Part shown: positions 7,467 to 17,303 of the stretch, one piece after another
Layout of the letters: the number at the start of each line of letters is the position of its first letter
Position numbering within the stretch: position 1 is the first letter of the stretch
Assembly: GCA_020444045.1 (NCBI GenBank)
Contig: JAHLLS010000003.1
Location: 124,001-188,000 of the forward strand
Length of the DNA: 64,000 nt
Origin: Deltaproteobacteria bacterium
Lineage (GTDB): Bacteria > Desulfobacterota > Desulfobacteria > Desulfobacterales > UBA5852
Reading direction: 5' to 3'
Notes under the pieces: generated by a model
Seen by the model: the letters and a program-made list of their open reading frames with translations, nothing else
Told to the model about the DNA's origin: nothing
Database searches by the model: none
Made by a program: the position numbers and the translations under genes

Positions 7467-9380
7467 TTAAAAATCGGAAAACTGGTCATCTTCGAACGGA
7501 ATGATCGCCTGGGGGCTGCTGGCCGCCGAAGTGGCGGCAACGGCCGGTGTCCGGCGGGCAGGGACACGGGCTGCTTTCATTTTTCCTGCAGCTGCTTTGC
7601 GAACCCGCGGGGCGGCCTGGGCCTGATCCCGCTGTTCCGCACCACCGATAATGGCCACCAGTTCCGTAACCACGGCTTTCATCTGCTCGGCCTGGGCATT
7701 CATTTCTTCCGAGGCTGAGGCGGATTCCTCTGCATTGGCCGCGTTTTGCTGGACCACCTGGTCCATTTCGGAAACGGCGGTATTGACCTGTTCGATGCCC
7801 TGGGCCTGTTCACTCGAGGCGGCGCTAATTTCCGCCACGAGATCGGCCACCTTGGCGGAGCTTTGGGCGACCCTGTCGAAGGCGCTGTTGGTCGTTTCCA
7901 CCAGTTCGGAGCCTTCCTTGATGCGCTTGACCGAGTCGTCGATCAGCGCCGATGTGTTTTTGGCGGCCTCGGCGGCACGGATGGCGAGGTTGCGGACTTC
8001 ATCCGCCACGACGGCAAATCCGGCGCCGGCCTCGCCGGCGCGGGCCGCTTCCACCGCTGCATTCAAGGCCAGGAGATTGGTCTGGAAGGCGATTTCATCG
8101 ATGGTCTTGACGATCTTCTGGGTTTCTTCACTGGTTTCGGTGATTTTTGCCATGGAAGTCGTCATTTGGTTCATGGACTGGTTGGCTTCGTCGATCACCT
8201 GGTTGGCATCCTTCATCAGTTTGTCGGCCTGGCTGGCGTTGTCCGCGTTCTGGCGGGTCATGGAGGCCATTTCTTCCAGGGAAGACGATGTTTCCTCGAT
8301 GGCCGCCGCCTGTTCGGAAGAACCTTCCGCCAGGGATTGGCTGGCCGCCGATACCTGGCCTGAAGCGGACGCCACTTCATCGGCCCCGGCGTTCATCAGG
8401 CCGACGACACGGTTGATGGGGATCGTGATGGAGCGGGCAAACCACAGCACGCCCAGGATGGTGACGACTAAAAAGGCCAGGCCCACCCCCAGGATGACAT
8501 TGCGAATAGAGCGGGAAGCGGCCATGAATTCGTCGCTGTCCTGGGTGGCGGCAACGCTCCAACCGGCCAGCGCGACCGGGGCAAAGCCCGCAATTTTATC
8601 AACACCCTTGAAGGTGTAGCCTTGCACCCCGGCATCCCCCTTTATCATGTGGCTGGTGATGTCTTCCATGCCCTGGAGAGTCTTGAGGTCCAGCTGCAAA
8701 ACGAACTCCGGCTTGGGGTGGGCCACAATGATGCCATTTTGGTTGGCCATATAGGCATAACCACTGGTTCCGATTTTTTTCTGGGAAATGGTGTCGATGA
8801 GAAAATCAATGTTGAGGGTCAGACCGATAATGCCGACCTGGCGCCCATTGTCCGATCGTAGCGGCGAAACCGCTATCATAACCGGTTTATTGTCGATCTT
8901 CGATCGCAGGGCGTCACTCAGAACGGTTTTGCCGCTGCTGCTGGTCTGCTTGTAGTAGTCGCGGTCATTGACATCGATTCCTTTATAGGGGGTCTCGCCG
9001 TTGGCCAGCGCACCGGCGAATAGAAATCCGTCGCTGCGTCCTAAGAATATGCCCTGGTAGTTGTCACCCAGGCCTTTCAGCATGGCGTGGATCTGACGGT
9101 TGAGCGCGGTCTCATCGAAATCCGTCAATGCACCGGTGGCGGCGGCCTGTCGGAAGGCATCGATGGCGGCCAGGCTCTCCACCTTTTTGACCTGTTCAGC
9201 CAGCACCAGATTGATGGCTTCGGCCAGGTCGGTGGCGATGTTCAAGGCCTGGCTTTTGGAGGCGTCCGCCAGGGAATTGGCGGCCTTGTTGACGGCAAAC
9301 ATCCCGACCACGAACAGGGGGATCAGCACGGCGGCAATGCCGCCGGCAACCAGTTTAAAACCTAATGTTCTCTTTTTCAT
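7467..9380 (-). CDS. methyl-accepting chemotaxis protein with dCache sensor
   Basis: A 637-aa receptor. TM1 spans about residues 8-30, followed by a periplasmic domain of about 260 residues with dCache features ([12 protein letters not shown]-like [40 protein letters not shown]). TM2 is at about residues 290-312. The cytoplasmic coiled coil carries the hairpin tip [19 protein letters not shown] and [14 protein letters not shown] long Ala/Arg-rich tail ends in FEDDQFSDF and has no standard CheR-binding pentapeptide. AAGGAG precedes the ATG by 7 nt. It lies between the pseudo-receiver and cheW genes. dCache domains bind small molecules such as amino acids; the ligand is unknown. Confidence 0.94.
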   Translation of the reverse strand: MKKRTLGFKLVAGGIAAVLIPLFVVGMFAVNKAANSLADASKSQALNIATDLAEAINLVLAEQVKKVESLAAIDAFRQAAATGALTDFDETALNRQIHAMLKGLGDNYQGIFLGRSDGFLFAGALANGETPYKGIDVNDRDYYKQTSSSGKTVLSDALRSKIDNKPVMIAVSPLRSDNGRQVGIIGLTLNIDFLIDTISQKKIGTSGYAYMANQNGIIVAHPKPEFVLQLDLKTLQGMEDITSHMIKGDAGVQGYTFKGVDKIAGFAPVALAGWSVAATQDSDEFMAASRSIRNVILGVGLAFLVVTILGVLWFARSITIPINRVVGLMNAGADEVASASGQVSAASQSLAEGSSEQAAAIEETSSSLEEMASMTRQNADNASQADKLMKDANQVIDEANQSMNQMTTSMAKITETSEETQKIVKTIDEIAFQTNLLALNAAVEAARAGEAGAGFAVVADEVRNLAIRAAEAAKNTSALIDDSVKRIKEGSELVETTNSAFDRVAQSSAKVADLVAEISAASSEQAQGIEQVNTAVSEMDQVVQQNAANAEESASASEEMNAQAEQMKAVVTELVAIIGGAEQRDQAQAAPRVRKAAAGKMKAARVPARRTPAVAATSAASSPQAIIPFEDDQFSDF

Positions 9381-9398
9381 GGGGTTCTCCTTATTGTC

Positions 9399-9761
9399 CT
9401 ATGCCTGTTTAATGGAAACGTGGGAAACGATGGATCCAAGTTCCTCGGTATTCAGCGGTTTGATCAGGTAATAAATGACCCCCCATTTTCGGATCTGCTG
9501 CTCCAGGGACAGACTGTTGCGGGAGGTCAGGGCCACCACCGGCAGATCCGGATGGTGTCGCCGCAGGGATGGCAGCAGATAGGTGATGTCGGCGTCACGC
9601 AATTGCGCGCTCAGGATCATCAACTCGCAGGGCGTCTTTTCGAGACTGATAAGCGCCTCCGGACCCGAGCAGGCCCAGCGCGTTGCGTGCCCCATATGTT
9701 CAACCAGGCGCTGGATGGCATCGGCCGTGGCGAATTCGTCTTCGGCAATCAGGATGTTCAT
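9399..9761 (-). CDS. receiver-domain protein lacking the phospho-acceptor Asp
   Basis: A 120-aa single receiver domain, first in the chemotaxis operon. The acidic pair is present (Glu7, Asp8 in LIAEDE), as are the Thr (VALTSRN) and Lys (LIKPLN) of the active site. The position that should be the phosphorylated Asp at the end of strand 3 is Ser51 (ELMILSAQL); the codon reads AGC on the minus strand. It is therefore a pseudo-receiver that probably cannot be phosphorylated normally. The ribosome binding site AAGGAA is well placed. Its stop is 18 nt from the MCP start, so it may modulate that receptor or CheW by binding. Confidence 0.88.
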   Translation of the reverse strand: MNILIAEDEFATADAIQRLVEHMGHATRWACSGPEALISLEKTPCELMILSAQLRDADITYLLPSLRRHHPDLPVVALTSRNSLSLEQQIRKWGVIYYLIKPLNTEELGSIVSHVSIKQA

Positions 9762-10012
9762 GTCGAGTTCCTTCGGCAGTGTCGTGCGTTAATCATTCAG
9801 GCTCAGAGTAGAGCAACGACAGTGCCAAATCGTCCGAGACGGATAATAAATTTATAACTATATGTAATAACTATGAAAATTAGATGATGCCCTCAGGGTG
9901 CCGCTTCACCGTATGGTTGGGGTCAAACGGTCTCAATCCAGGGGAAATGATTAATAACATGCTGAAAACAAATGGAAAAAAATTATTGGGAACGATCGTT
10001 CCCGAAGCGGGG

Positions 10013-11797
10013 TCAGTCGAGCGCGTGTTGCTTCATTTTTTTGAAAAGTGTCCGGCGGTTGATGCCCAGGCTTTCCGCCGCTTTGGAGCGATGCCATTGG
10101 TGGCGTTGCAGGGCCAGGGAGATGACCTTTTTCTCGTATACTCTGATCATGTCCTGGAGATCGCCGTCCGGCGCGCTAAGCGGGGCATCGACGCTTGAGG
10201 ATCTCCCCGTGTTGCGGGGAGGCCCTGCCGTGGCCAAATCCAGCTGGTCCAGCGCCACATATTGTCTCAAGGCATTCTGCAGTTCACGCACATTGCCGGG
10301 CCAGTGGTGGCGCATCAACTGGTCCATGATGGCGGCACTGATGGGGCGGGTTTTGCGGGGATCGATCTGCCCCATGAAATGATCGATCAACAGTGGCAGA
10401 TCGCCGGAGCGTTCCCGCAAGGGCGGCAGATAGATCGGGATGACGTGGATTCGGTAAAAAAAATCCGATCGCATGCGCCCCTCGGCAACCATTTGCTGCA
10501 GATCACGGTTGGTGGCGGCAATGATGCGCACATCGGGATGTTTGAGGGTCTCCGCGCCGACCGGTGTATACCCACCGCCTTCAATGGCCCGCAGCAGCTT
10601 GGGCTGCAGCGATTTCTCGATTTCACCGATTTCGTCCATGAAGAGTGTGCCTCGATGGGCAACTTCCAGATGGCCTTTCTTGATGCGCTCAGCCCCCGTA
10701 AAGGCACCCGGCACATGGCCGAAAAACTCGCTTTCCAGCAGATTGGTGGGGATGGCGCCGCAGTTGACCGTGATAAAAGGGTTGCTGCTGCTGTCGCTCA
10801 TTTCATGGATGGCGCGGGCCACAAGTTCCTTTCCTGTGCCCGATTCGCCATAGACGATCACCGGGGAGTCGGTGGCGGCGGCTTGCAGAATATGGTGGTA
10901 GACATCCTGCATCCGGGAACATTGCCCAATAATATGCCCGAAGCGCTGACGGTTCTGCAACGACTGCTTCAGGATGGCATGCTCTTTCTGGAGGGTCTCT
11001 TCGGCTATTTTTCGTTCGGTAATATCGATAATGACCGATTGCTTGCGGACCACCTGGCCGTCCCGGAAAATGGGGTTTTCTATGGTGAAGTACCAGCGCC
11101 CGTCTTGCGGGCTTTTTATCTCCCAGCGTACGCTTTCGCCCTTGAAGACCTGGTCGTTGCGACAGAATGGGCAGGGCCGGTCGAGACCGTGGAGGATCTG
11201 GTAACATGGTTCACCGGCGGCCTCGTGACCCATTCGCTTTATCAGGCGTTGATTCATGAATTCGATCTTGTAGTCTGCCGTGCTGGTGTAGACATCCCCC
11301 TCAAATATGTCGATCATCTGCCTGATTTCGCCGTTGGTTTCGACAAGGGCCCGCTCGGCGGTTTTGCGGGAGGTGATATCCATAAAGGACAGGATGCTCT
11401 GTTGGGTGCCGGGGATCATGCCGACTTTCATCTGGATATCACGGATCGTCCCCTCCCGGGTGACGACCCGGCACTCGTACTCCGTTGGCGGGTGTGATTG
11501 TCCAGTGCGTCGGGCAATGTGGAATCCTTTCATCATTTCCACATGGTCCGGATGGACGAATTCCGGCCAGCGTTTAACCCCCTCGATGGCCTGGCGCGGG
11601 TAACCCGTCAGCTCTTCGAATTTGGAATTGGCTTTGATGATGGTCATATCCGCTTCGACAATGACCGTGGCGGTTCCCGTGTTTTCGAAAATACTGCGAT
11701 AGGTGATGTCGTTTCGGTGCGGCGGTGGTTCGACTGATCGGGATTCCGGGCGCTTATGATCGGACGATGGTGTTGGTATGAGCATGGTGCCGTCCAT
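10013..11797 (-). CDS. PAS-PAS-AAA+ sigma-54-dependent transcriptional activator
   Basis: A 594-aa enhancer-binding protein. PAS1 lies at about residues 32-150 and PAS2 at about 155-275. The AAA+ domain follows, with Walker A GESGTGKE, sigma-54 contact loop GAFTGA (about residues 364-369) and Walker B LFMDEIGE. A Fis-type helix-turn-helix (SKAAESLGINRRTLFKKM) closes the protein. PAS2 holds four cysteines (PCYQILHGLDRPCPFC), which could bind a metal or sense redox. There is no receiver domain, so signal input is probably direct through the PAS domains. Start is either 11797 or the ATG at 11785. It is a single gene; its targets are not evident. Confidence 0.93.
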   Translation of the reverse strand: MDGTMLIPTPSSDHKRPESRSVEPPPHRNDITYRSIFENTGTATVIVEADMTIIKANSKFEELTGYPRQAIEGVKRWPEFVHPDHVEMMKGFHIARRTGQSHPPTEYECRVVTREGTIRDIQMKVGMIPGTQQSILSFMDITSRKTAERALVETNGEIRQMIDIFEGDVYTSTADYKIEFMNQRLIKRMGHEAAGEPCYQILHGLDRPCPFCRNDQVFKGESVRWEIKSPQDGRWYFTIENPIFRDGQVVRKQSVIIDITERKIAEETLQKEHAILKQSLQNRQRFGHIIGQCSRMQDVYHHILQAAATDSPVIVYGESGTGKELVARAIHEMSDSSSNPFITVNCGAIPTNLLESEFFGHVPGAFTGAERIKKGHLEVAHRGTLFMDEIGEIEKSLQPKLLRAIEGGGYTPVGAETLKHPDVRIIAATNRDLQQMVAEGRMRSDFFYRIHVIPIYLPPLRERSGDLPLLIDHFMGQIDPRKTRPISAAIMDQLMRHHWPGNVRELQNALRQYVALDQLDLATAGPPRNTGRSSSVDAPLSAPDGDLQDMIRVYEKKVISLALQRHQWHRSKAAESLGINRRTLFKKMKQHALD

Positions 11798-11998
11798 TTA
11801 AGTCTTGCAGGTCGATCAAAGGGCATTCGCGCTGGTCGGACCAACCATGGTAGACCCGGCGCTGTCCCAATGAAAAAGGGTACCAATAGCATTATCGTCC
11901 CTATCCAAAAAAACTTAAGACGCGCGGCGATCAATGCGCGCAGGCGGCTGCTGCCGGAGATTTCTGCCCAAAAAATGATCGGGGAATCGAAAAAAGGC

Positions 11999-12025
11999 TA
12001 AAGGAATTTCCCCATAGACCGATAA
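11999..12025 (+). promoter_or_regulatory. sigma-28 (FliA) promoter candidate
   Basis: TAAAGGAA (11999-12006), an 11-nt spacer, then ACCGATAA (12018-12025). The enterobacterial FliA consensus is TAAAGTTT-N11-GCCGATAA, so the -10 box matches at 7 of 8 positions with exact spacing. It lies about 130 nt before the flagellar-rod-like gene at 12155, which makes the match biologically sensible. Confidence 0.7.
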
Positions 12026-12154
12026 CAGGGATAATGGTTCCCTCTTTCTGCGGGATATCGGGGTGGCGTCAATCGTCATGGTTGCGGCATCATCGTCCGT
12101 GACATTCGCACAGGGGCCATTCATGGATGGATACGAACGAAAGGAATTGGCTCG

Positions 12155-12508
12155 ATGGTGACCGGTCTCAGCACTACCCTGTCCTCCCTCCAGGCGCATG
12201 ATCGCAAAATGGCGAGCAGCGCCAATAATATTGCCAATGTCAACACGAATGGCTACAAGCGTGATCAGGCCGTTTTATCGGAAGGTGAGACTGGTGACGT
12301 GCGGGTCAATCTGCGCAAAGACCTGTCGCCGGCCCCCCAGGATCCGCTGGCGCCGGAGGCCCCTGGTGTGGAAACGGAATTGTCGAATGTCGATTTGGCC
12401 GATGAAATGACCGGCATGATTCTGACCGAAATCGGCTACAAAGCCAATTTGAAGACTATCCAAACCCGCGATGAAATGATCGGGACCCTGCTGGACACCC
12501 TGGCCTGA
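12155..12508 (+). CDS. orphan flagellar basal-body rod-type protein (FlgC/FlgB-like)
   Basis: A 117-aa protein with the flagellar rod N-terminal signature (SSANNIANVNTNGYKRD) and the C-terminal rod/hook motif (VDLADEMTGMILTEIGYKAN, then a terminal helix). The middle is only about 40 residues. It has the overall plan of FlgC, but true FlgC is usually about 140-150 aa. No other flagellar structural gene is present here. AAAGGA stands about 12 nt before the ATG. A sigma-28 promoter candidate lies upstream. It may be an accessory rod-like protein or a diverged duplicate. Confidence 0.85.
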   Translation: MVTGLSTTLSSLQAHDRKMASSANNIANVNTNGYKRDQAVLSEGETGDVRVNLRKDLSPAPQDPLAPEAPGVETELSNVDLADEMTGMILTEIGYKANLKTIQTRDEMIGTLLDTLA

Positions 12509-12581
12509 ACACATGCATTCCTGCCTTGCCGACCATGATGAACGGTCATCCTGCCTCATGTGGTGTGTCGTTTTAAATCGG

Positions 12582-12610
12582 TTGACAATTTCTTTAAAAA
12601 AATCTATAGC
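12582..12610 (+). promoter_or_regulatory. sigma-70 type promoter candidate for the hybrid kinase
   Basis: A perfect -35 TTGACA (12582-12587), a 17-nt AT-rich spacer and TATAGC (12605-12610) lie about 37 nt before the kinase start codon. Confidence 0.6.
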
Positions 12611-12646
12611 TTAAAACCTTTTTTAACCAATATCGAGCAAGGCTGA

Positions 12647-15600
12647 ATGACCGACACGTCCCCCCTTTACAACAGTCGATTGATCAAGAATTATCTGGAA
12701 TATCTTGAAAAGATGCATCCGGATATTTCATTGGACCATCTGCTGGCGGCCAGTGGCATCGGGCGTGCCGAGGTGGAAGACCCCGGTCACTGGCTGACCC
12801 AGGATCAGATCAATCAGTTTCATGCGGCCATGAACCAGGCCGTCAATGCGCCCGAGATCGCCCGTGACGCGGGACGATTTACCCAGGTTTCCCGGACGTC
12901 CGGCATGTTGAAACGTTATGCCCTGGGTTTCATGACGCCCATGATGGCTTACCGGGGGGTGGCCAAGATTGCCGCCGAATGGACCCGGGCCACCGATATT
13001 GCAACACGACCCCTTTCCGCTAAAAGCATTGCCCTGACGGTTACCACGAGGGAGGGTGTTCAGGAGCAGCCGTTTCAGTGCGCCAACCGTACCGGCATGT
13101 TCGAGGCCCTGGCGCAGGTGTTCTCCGGGCAATTAGCCCGGGTCGAACACCCCACGTGCATGCACCGCGGTGGCGAAAGCTGCGAGTACCATATCTCCTG
13201 GCAGTGGTTGCCATCCAGTCACTGGAAACGGTGGCTGCGTTTCGGTTCGATGGGGGCGTTTCTCTCCCTTACGGTCACCATGGGTGTATTGTCTCCCTAT
13301 CATTGGTTGATCCAGCTATTAGGCTGGGCCGGCTTGCTGGGGGCTGGCTGGACGATTGCCGTCGCCCTGGAAAACCAGGAACTCAAGCGTTCCATCACGC
13401 ATCGAGGTGAGATAGCGGATCAGGATCTACGTGAGATCAAGCACCGCTACAGCAGCGCTTTCCTGATTCAGGAAATCGGCCAGGCTGCTTCGGCCCTGCA
13501 TCCCCCGGAAATTTTCATCCAAACAATCATGTCGATTCTCGAAAAGCGGCTTGAATACAAAGGCGGGATGCTCTGGATGGCAAGGGAAGATCAGCCGGAC
13601 CGTCTTAAGGGAGACGGCTATGGGTTGACGCCCGCCCAGCTGGAATCTTTTCGGGAAATCCTTTTGGGGCATCCCGAAGCCGTTTCGCGTGGCATCTTTG
13701 AAGCTGTTTGCCGCCAGGGTGAGACCGTCGTGGCCGACCAGTCGGAGGAGATTGAACGGCAATTTCCGGATAGCGCCGAACGCCTGAGCCAATTGGGCAT
13801 TCGGTCCTTGGTGGCCGTGCCCCTGAAAAATGAAGCCCAGACATTCGGTATGCTGTTGATGTTCAATGACATGGGCAGGGGACGGACCGCTTTCAGCGAC
13901 ATCAACCTGATTTCGGGTCTTGCCTCCCAGATAGCCCTCGGGCTGGCCGGCGTGCGCACCTATCGCCGCCTGCAGGCGAGGGAAGCAACCTATCGCATGC
14001 TGGTGGAAAACCAGACCGACCTGGTGGTCAAGGTGGATACCAATGGTCGTTTTCTTTTTGTGAGCCCGTCCTACTGTCGCGCGTTCGGTAAGACAGAGGA
14101 GGAACTCCTCGGCCAGGTTTTCATGCCCCTGGTGCACGAGGACGACCGGGCCAGCACTGCCAAGGCCATGGAAGCCCTCTACCATCCGCCGTATACGGCC
14201 TTTTTGGAACAGCGGGCCTGCACCAAGGATGGCTGGCGCTGGCTGTCCTGGGCCGATACGGCCTTGTTGAATACGGCCGGCCAGGTGACCGAGATCATCG
14301 GCGTCGGGAGGGATATCACCGAGCGCAAGCAGGCGGAAGAGGCGCTCAAAGAAAGTCGTGGCCTGTTTGACTCATTTATGGAGCATCTTCCAGCCCTGGC
14401 ATTTATTAAAGATCGTGAGGGGCGCTATATCTATACCAACCAGGCGTTTAGCCTTCTTTACGATGAACCTCCGGGGCACCGCTTGGGCAAGACCGACATG
14501 GCGCTTTGGGACGAAGATGACGCACGGGAACTGATGGCCAATGACCGCCTGGTGCTGAAGCAAAATCGTATCCTAAATGTCGTCGAATCGACACATCGCC
14601 TGGGGGAAGCCCAATACTGGCAGGTCTCAAAATTCCCCCTCTACAAGGATGGCGAGGCGCATTATGTGGGTGGCGTGGCATTCGATATTACGGATCGCAT
14701 GAAGACCGAGGAGGCCAAACAGGAACTGGAGTTTCAGTTGTTGCAAACCCAGAAAATGGAAGCCATCGGAACCCTGGCCGGCGGTATTGCGCACGATTTC
14801 AACAATATCCTGTCGGCCATCATCGGATTCACCGAGATGAGCCTGTTGGATGCGACACCGGAGTCCGGCTTGACCGGAAACCTCCAGAAAGTGCTGCAGG
14901 CCGGCGGCCGCGCGCGTGATCTGGTCAAGCAGATCCTGACCTTCAGCCGGCAGAGCCAGATGGACCCCAAACCCGTCGAGCCGCGGCTCATCATCAAGGA
15001 GGCCCTGAAACTGCTGCGGGCCTCGCTGCCCACCACCGTCAAGATGGATGTGATGATCGAACCGGCCGGCATGGTCATGGCCGATCCCACTCAGATCCAC
15101 CAACTGGTCATGAACCTGTGCACCAACGCCCGGGATGCCATGGAGAACATCGACGGCACCCTGACTGTGATTCTGGAGTCGGTCGTAATGGGCGCGGAAG
15201 AGGCCGCCCGCTATCCGCGGTTGACACCCGGCCCGTATTGCAAGTTGACGGTGTGTGATACCGGCCAGGGGATTCCCACCCACGTTCTTGAAAAAATATT
15301 TGATCCTTTTTTTACGACCAAGGGTGAAGGGCGCGGCACCGGCATGGGGCTTGCCGTGGTACACGGCATCGTCGAGCGCATCGGCGGTGCGATCAAAGTG
15401 GACAGCACGCCTGGAGAAGGCACATGTTTTATCATTTTCCTGCCGGTCATCGCGGATCGCCCGGCGGATGTCCTGCCCGTGTCCTTGAAGATGCCGGGGG
15501 GGACCGAACGCATCCTGTTTGTCGATGACGAGCCGTTTCAGACGGATCTTGGCCGGCAGATGCTCGGCCGGTTGGGGTATCACGTCAGCGCCTTTACGAG

Positions 15601-15880
15601 CAGTCTTGAAGCGTTGGCCAAGTTCCAGGCCGAGCCGGATGCCTACGACCTCATGATTACCGACATGACCATGCCGGAAATGACGGGCGATGCTCTGGCA
15701 GACCGCGTCATGGCGCTTCGTCCCGACCTGCCGGTGATCCTTTGCACCGGCTACAGCGAGCGGATTACGGAAGAAGCCGCTGCTGCGATGGGCATTCGCG
15801 GTTTTGTGATGAAACCGGTGGTCATCCGCGAGTTGGCGCTTCTGCTGCGCGAAATATTGGATCGACCGGAACCTGTTTAG
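12647..15880 (+). CDS. hybrid sensor histidine kinase with XylR_N/V4R-like, GAF and two PAS domains
   Basis: A 1077-aa kinase. The first 195 residues end in [16 protein letters not shown], the Cys pattern of V4R or XylR_N-like sensory domains. A membrane stretch follows at about 200-240, then GAF (about 275-440), PAS (about 448-570) and PAS (about 575-690). The HisKA domain has phospho-acceptor His716 in [12 protein letters not shown], and the ATPase domain shows CTNARDAM and the G boxes DTGQGIP and GTGMGL. The C-terminal receiver is intact, with Asp1006 in [13 protein letters not shown]. No adjacent response regulator gene exists on this strand; the receiver may act with an unlinked phosphotransfer protein. 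Confidence 0.93.
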   Translation: MTDTSPLYNSRLIKNYLEYLEKMHPDISLDHLLAASGIGRAEVEDPGHWLTQDQINQFHAAMNQAVNAPEIARDAGRFTQVSRTSGMLKRYALGFMTPMMAYRGVAKIAAEWTRATDIATRPLSAKSIALTVTTREGVQEQPFQCANRTGMFEALAQVFSGQLARVEHPTCMHRGGESCEYHISWQWLPSSHWKRWLRFGSMGAFLSLTVTMGVLSPYHWLIQLLGWAGLLGAGWTIAVALENQELKRSITHRGEIADQDLREIKHRYSSAFLIQEIGQAASALHPPEIFIQTIMSILEKRLEYKGGMLWMAREDQPDRLKGDGYGLTPAQLESFREILLGHPEAVSRGIFEAVCRQGETVVADQSEEIERQFPDSAERLSQLGIRSLVAVPLKNEAQTFGMLLMFNDMGRGRTAFSDINLISGLASQIALGLAGVRTYRRLQAREATYRMLVENQTDLVVKVDTNGRFLFVSPSYCRAFGKTEEELLGQVFMPLVHEDDRASTAKAMEALYHPPYTAFLEQRACTKDGWRWLSWADTALLNTAGQVTEIIGVGRDITERKQAEEALKESRGLFDSFMEHLPALAFIKDREGRYIYTNQAFSLLYDEPPGHRLGKTDMALWDEDDARELMANDRLVLKQNRILNVVESTHRLGEAQYWQVSKFPLYKDGEAHYVGGVAFDITDRMKTEEAKQELEFQLLQTQKMEAIGTLAGGIAHDFNNILSAIIGFTEMSLLDATPESGLTGNLQKVLQAGGRARDLVKQILTFSRQSQMDPKPVEPRLIIKEALKLLRASLPTTVKMDVMIEPAGMVMADPTQIHQLVMNLCTNARDAMENIDGTLTVILESVVMGAEEAARYPRLTPGPYCKLTVCDTGQGIPTHVLEKIFDPFFTTKGEGRGTGMGLAVVHGIVERIGGAIKVDSTPGEGTCFIIFLPVIADRPADVLPVSLKMPGGTERILFVDDEPFQTDLGRQMLGRLGYHVSAFTSSLEALAKFQAEPDAYDLMITDMTMPEMTGDALADRVMALRPDLPVILCTGYSERITEEAAAAMGIRGFVMKPVVIRELALLLREILDRPEPV

Positions 15881-16100
15881 CGATATTTTCCCAAACGATG
15901 TGTGCTGTTGCTGGCATTCTTTGCCTGGTGGGTGGTACGCCGTATGTTGCGATAGGATTCGCTTGCTTCCCGCTGAATTCCCGATCCCTTATATATTCTT
16001 ATACCTGCCTGAAACCCGCCGCGGCGATAGCGAGATGGCCGCTGAAGGGGATTTTAGCCGTTGATGCCTCTAGGAAATCCAAGATGCTTGCCGTATCGCT

Positions 16101-17123
16101 TCAGATCGCTAACTGTTGCTTGAACTTGCGCATGAGCCCTCGCAACTGGTCGTAGGTCAAACCGAGGCGTGCAGCTGCTTTGCGCTGATTGAACTGCGAA
16201 ATCCGAAGCGCTTCCTGCAGGCGTTCCAGCTGGAACTGTTCCACGGCGGACTTCAGCGGCAGAGTCGACAGGGCATCGCTGGTGGGCGGAAGGGGCGGAT
16301 CGGAAACCAGGGCGGCGGCTGGTGCCGCCTTGAGCGCACCGCTTTCAAACGGGTCGAATCGAATGTCTTCAAGACGGTCGCCCTTCGAGCGATAGACGGA
16401 GCGCTCCACCACATTCTTTAGTTCTCTGATATTCCCCGGCCAGGGGTAGTCTTCCATGGCCTTGCGGGCAGACCGACTGAACCTGGGGATTGCTTCCCGG
16501 CCCAGCTCAAGCGCCATGCACCCTGCGAAGTGGTTTGCAAGCAGCCGAATATCGCCCTGGCGCGCGCGCAGAGGGGGAAGATGAAGCACCTCGAAGGCCA
16601 GGCGGTCCAGAAGATCCTGTTTGAAATGCCCTTTCTTGACCATCGCGCCTAAATCCGCATTGGTGGCGCCGACAATGCGCACATCGACTTCGACGGGGGA
16701 GGCGCTGCCCACCCGCTCGAAAATGCCGTATTCCACGACACGGAGGATCTTTTCCTGGGCTTCCATGGGAATCGCGCCGATTTCATCCAGGAAAAACGTG
16801 CCTTTATCGGCGGCCTCGAAACGACCGACCCGACGCTGCTGCGCTCCGGTAAATGCCCCTCTTTCGTGGCCAAAGAGCTCCGATTCGATCAGGGACGGGT
16901 TCAAGGCGGCACAGTTCAGGGTAATAAATACGCTCTGCCATCGCCTGGACAGGTAATGCAGGCGGCTTGCCGCCAGCTCCTTGCCGGTTCCCCGCTCGCC
17001 GATTAGCAGCACCGGACGATCGACCGGGGCAACGCGGGACAGCTGTTCCTGAAAATCCAGAAACGCTTCCGACTGTCCGAGGGCTTCTCCACGATCTGCT
17101 GAACCGGCCGATGATGGTGTCAT
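16101..17123 (-). CDS. pspF: phage-shock operon activator PspF
   Basis: A 340-aa sigma-54 activator with no N-terminal sensor domain: the AAA+ domain starts almost at once (GQSEAFLDF, Walker A GERGTGKELAASRLHYLS, GAFTGA, Walker B TFFLDEIGAI). The C-terminus is a Fis-type DNA-binding helix-turn-helix (QRKAAARLGLTYDQLRGLM). This plan, and the divergent position facing pspABC, identify PspF. In the known system PspA binds and silences PspF until the membrane is stressed. The intergenic region of about 180 nt holds the sigma-54 promoter of pspA and presumably the PspF sites. Confidence 0.93.
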   Translation of the reverse strand: MTPSSAGSADRGEALGQSEAFLDFQEQLSRVAPVDRPVLLIGERGTGKELAASRLHYLSRRWQSVFITLNCAALNPSLIESELFGHERGAFTGAQQRRVGRFEAADKGTFFLDEIGAIPMEAQEKILRVVEYGIFERVGSASPVEVDVRIVGATNADLGAMVKKGHFKQDLLDRLAFEVLHLPPLRARQGDIRLLANHFAGCMALELGREAIPRFSRSARKAMEDYPWPGNIRELKNVVERSVYRSKGDRLEDIRFDPFESGALKAAPAAALVSDPPLPPTSDALSTLPLKSAVEQFQLERLQEALRISQFNQRKAAARLGLTYDQLRGLMRKFKQQLAI

Positions 17124-17254
17124 GATATATAAGGTAAAATTGACTTAAAAATAGTAATAATAGCTAAATATTGGTAAATATATACAATCGATATGCACAC
17201 CATGTCAATAGCTATCAATCTGTAATCATAATGGATATTGTTCGAATTATCTCC

Positions 17255-17270
17255 TGGCATCATTCATGCT
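17255..17270 (+). promoter_or_regulatory. sigma-54 (-24/-12) promoter of pspA
   Basis: TGGCATCATTCATGCT matches the sigma-54 consensus TGGCAC-N5-TTGCA/T with invariant GG and GC at the correct 10-nt spacing. It is 34 nt before the pspA start codon and directly downstream of AT-rich DNA that could bind IHF. Confidence 0.85.
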
Positions 17271-17303
17271 CTCTTTTCGCACAAACCACATCAGGAGGAG
17301 ATC

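Noticed and set aside
9840-9990. AT-rich segment as a possible origin or attachment site
   Set aside because: It is short, with no DnaA-box cluster, direct repeats or tRNA end; more likely the promoter of the chemotaxis operon.
10262-11497. 411-codon plus-strand frame opposite the sigma-54 activator
   Set aside because: Antisense shadow; the minus-strand gene carries all conserved motifs.
16116-16421. Plus-strand frame opposite the pspF tail
   Set aside because: Shadow frame; pspF motifs on the minus strand are unambiguous.
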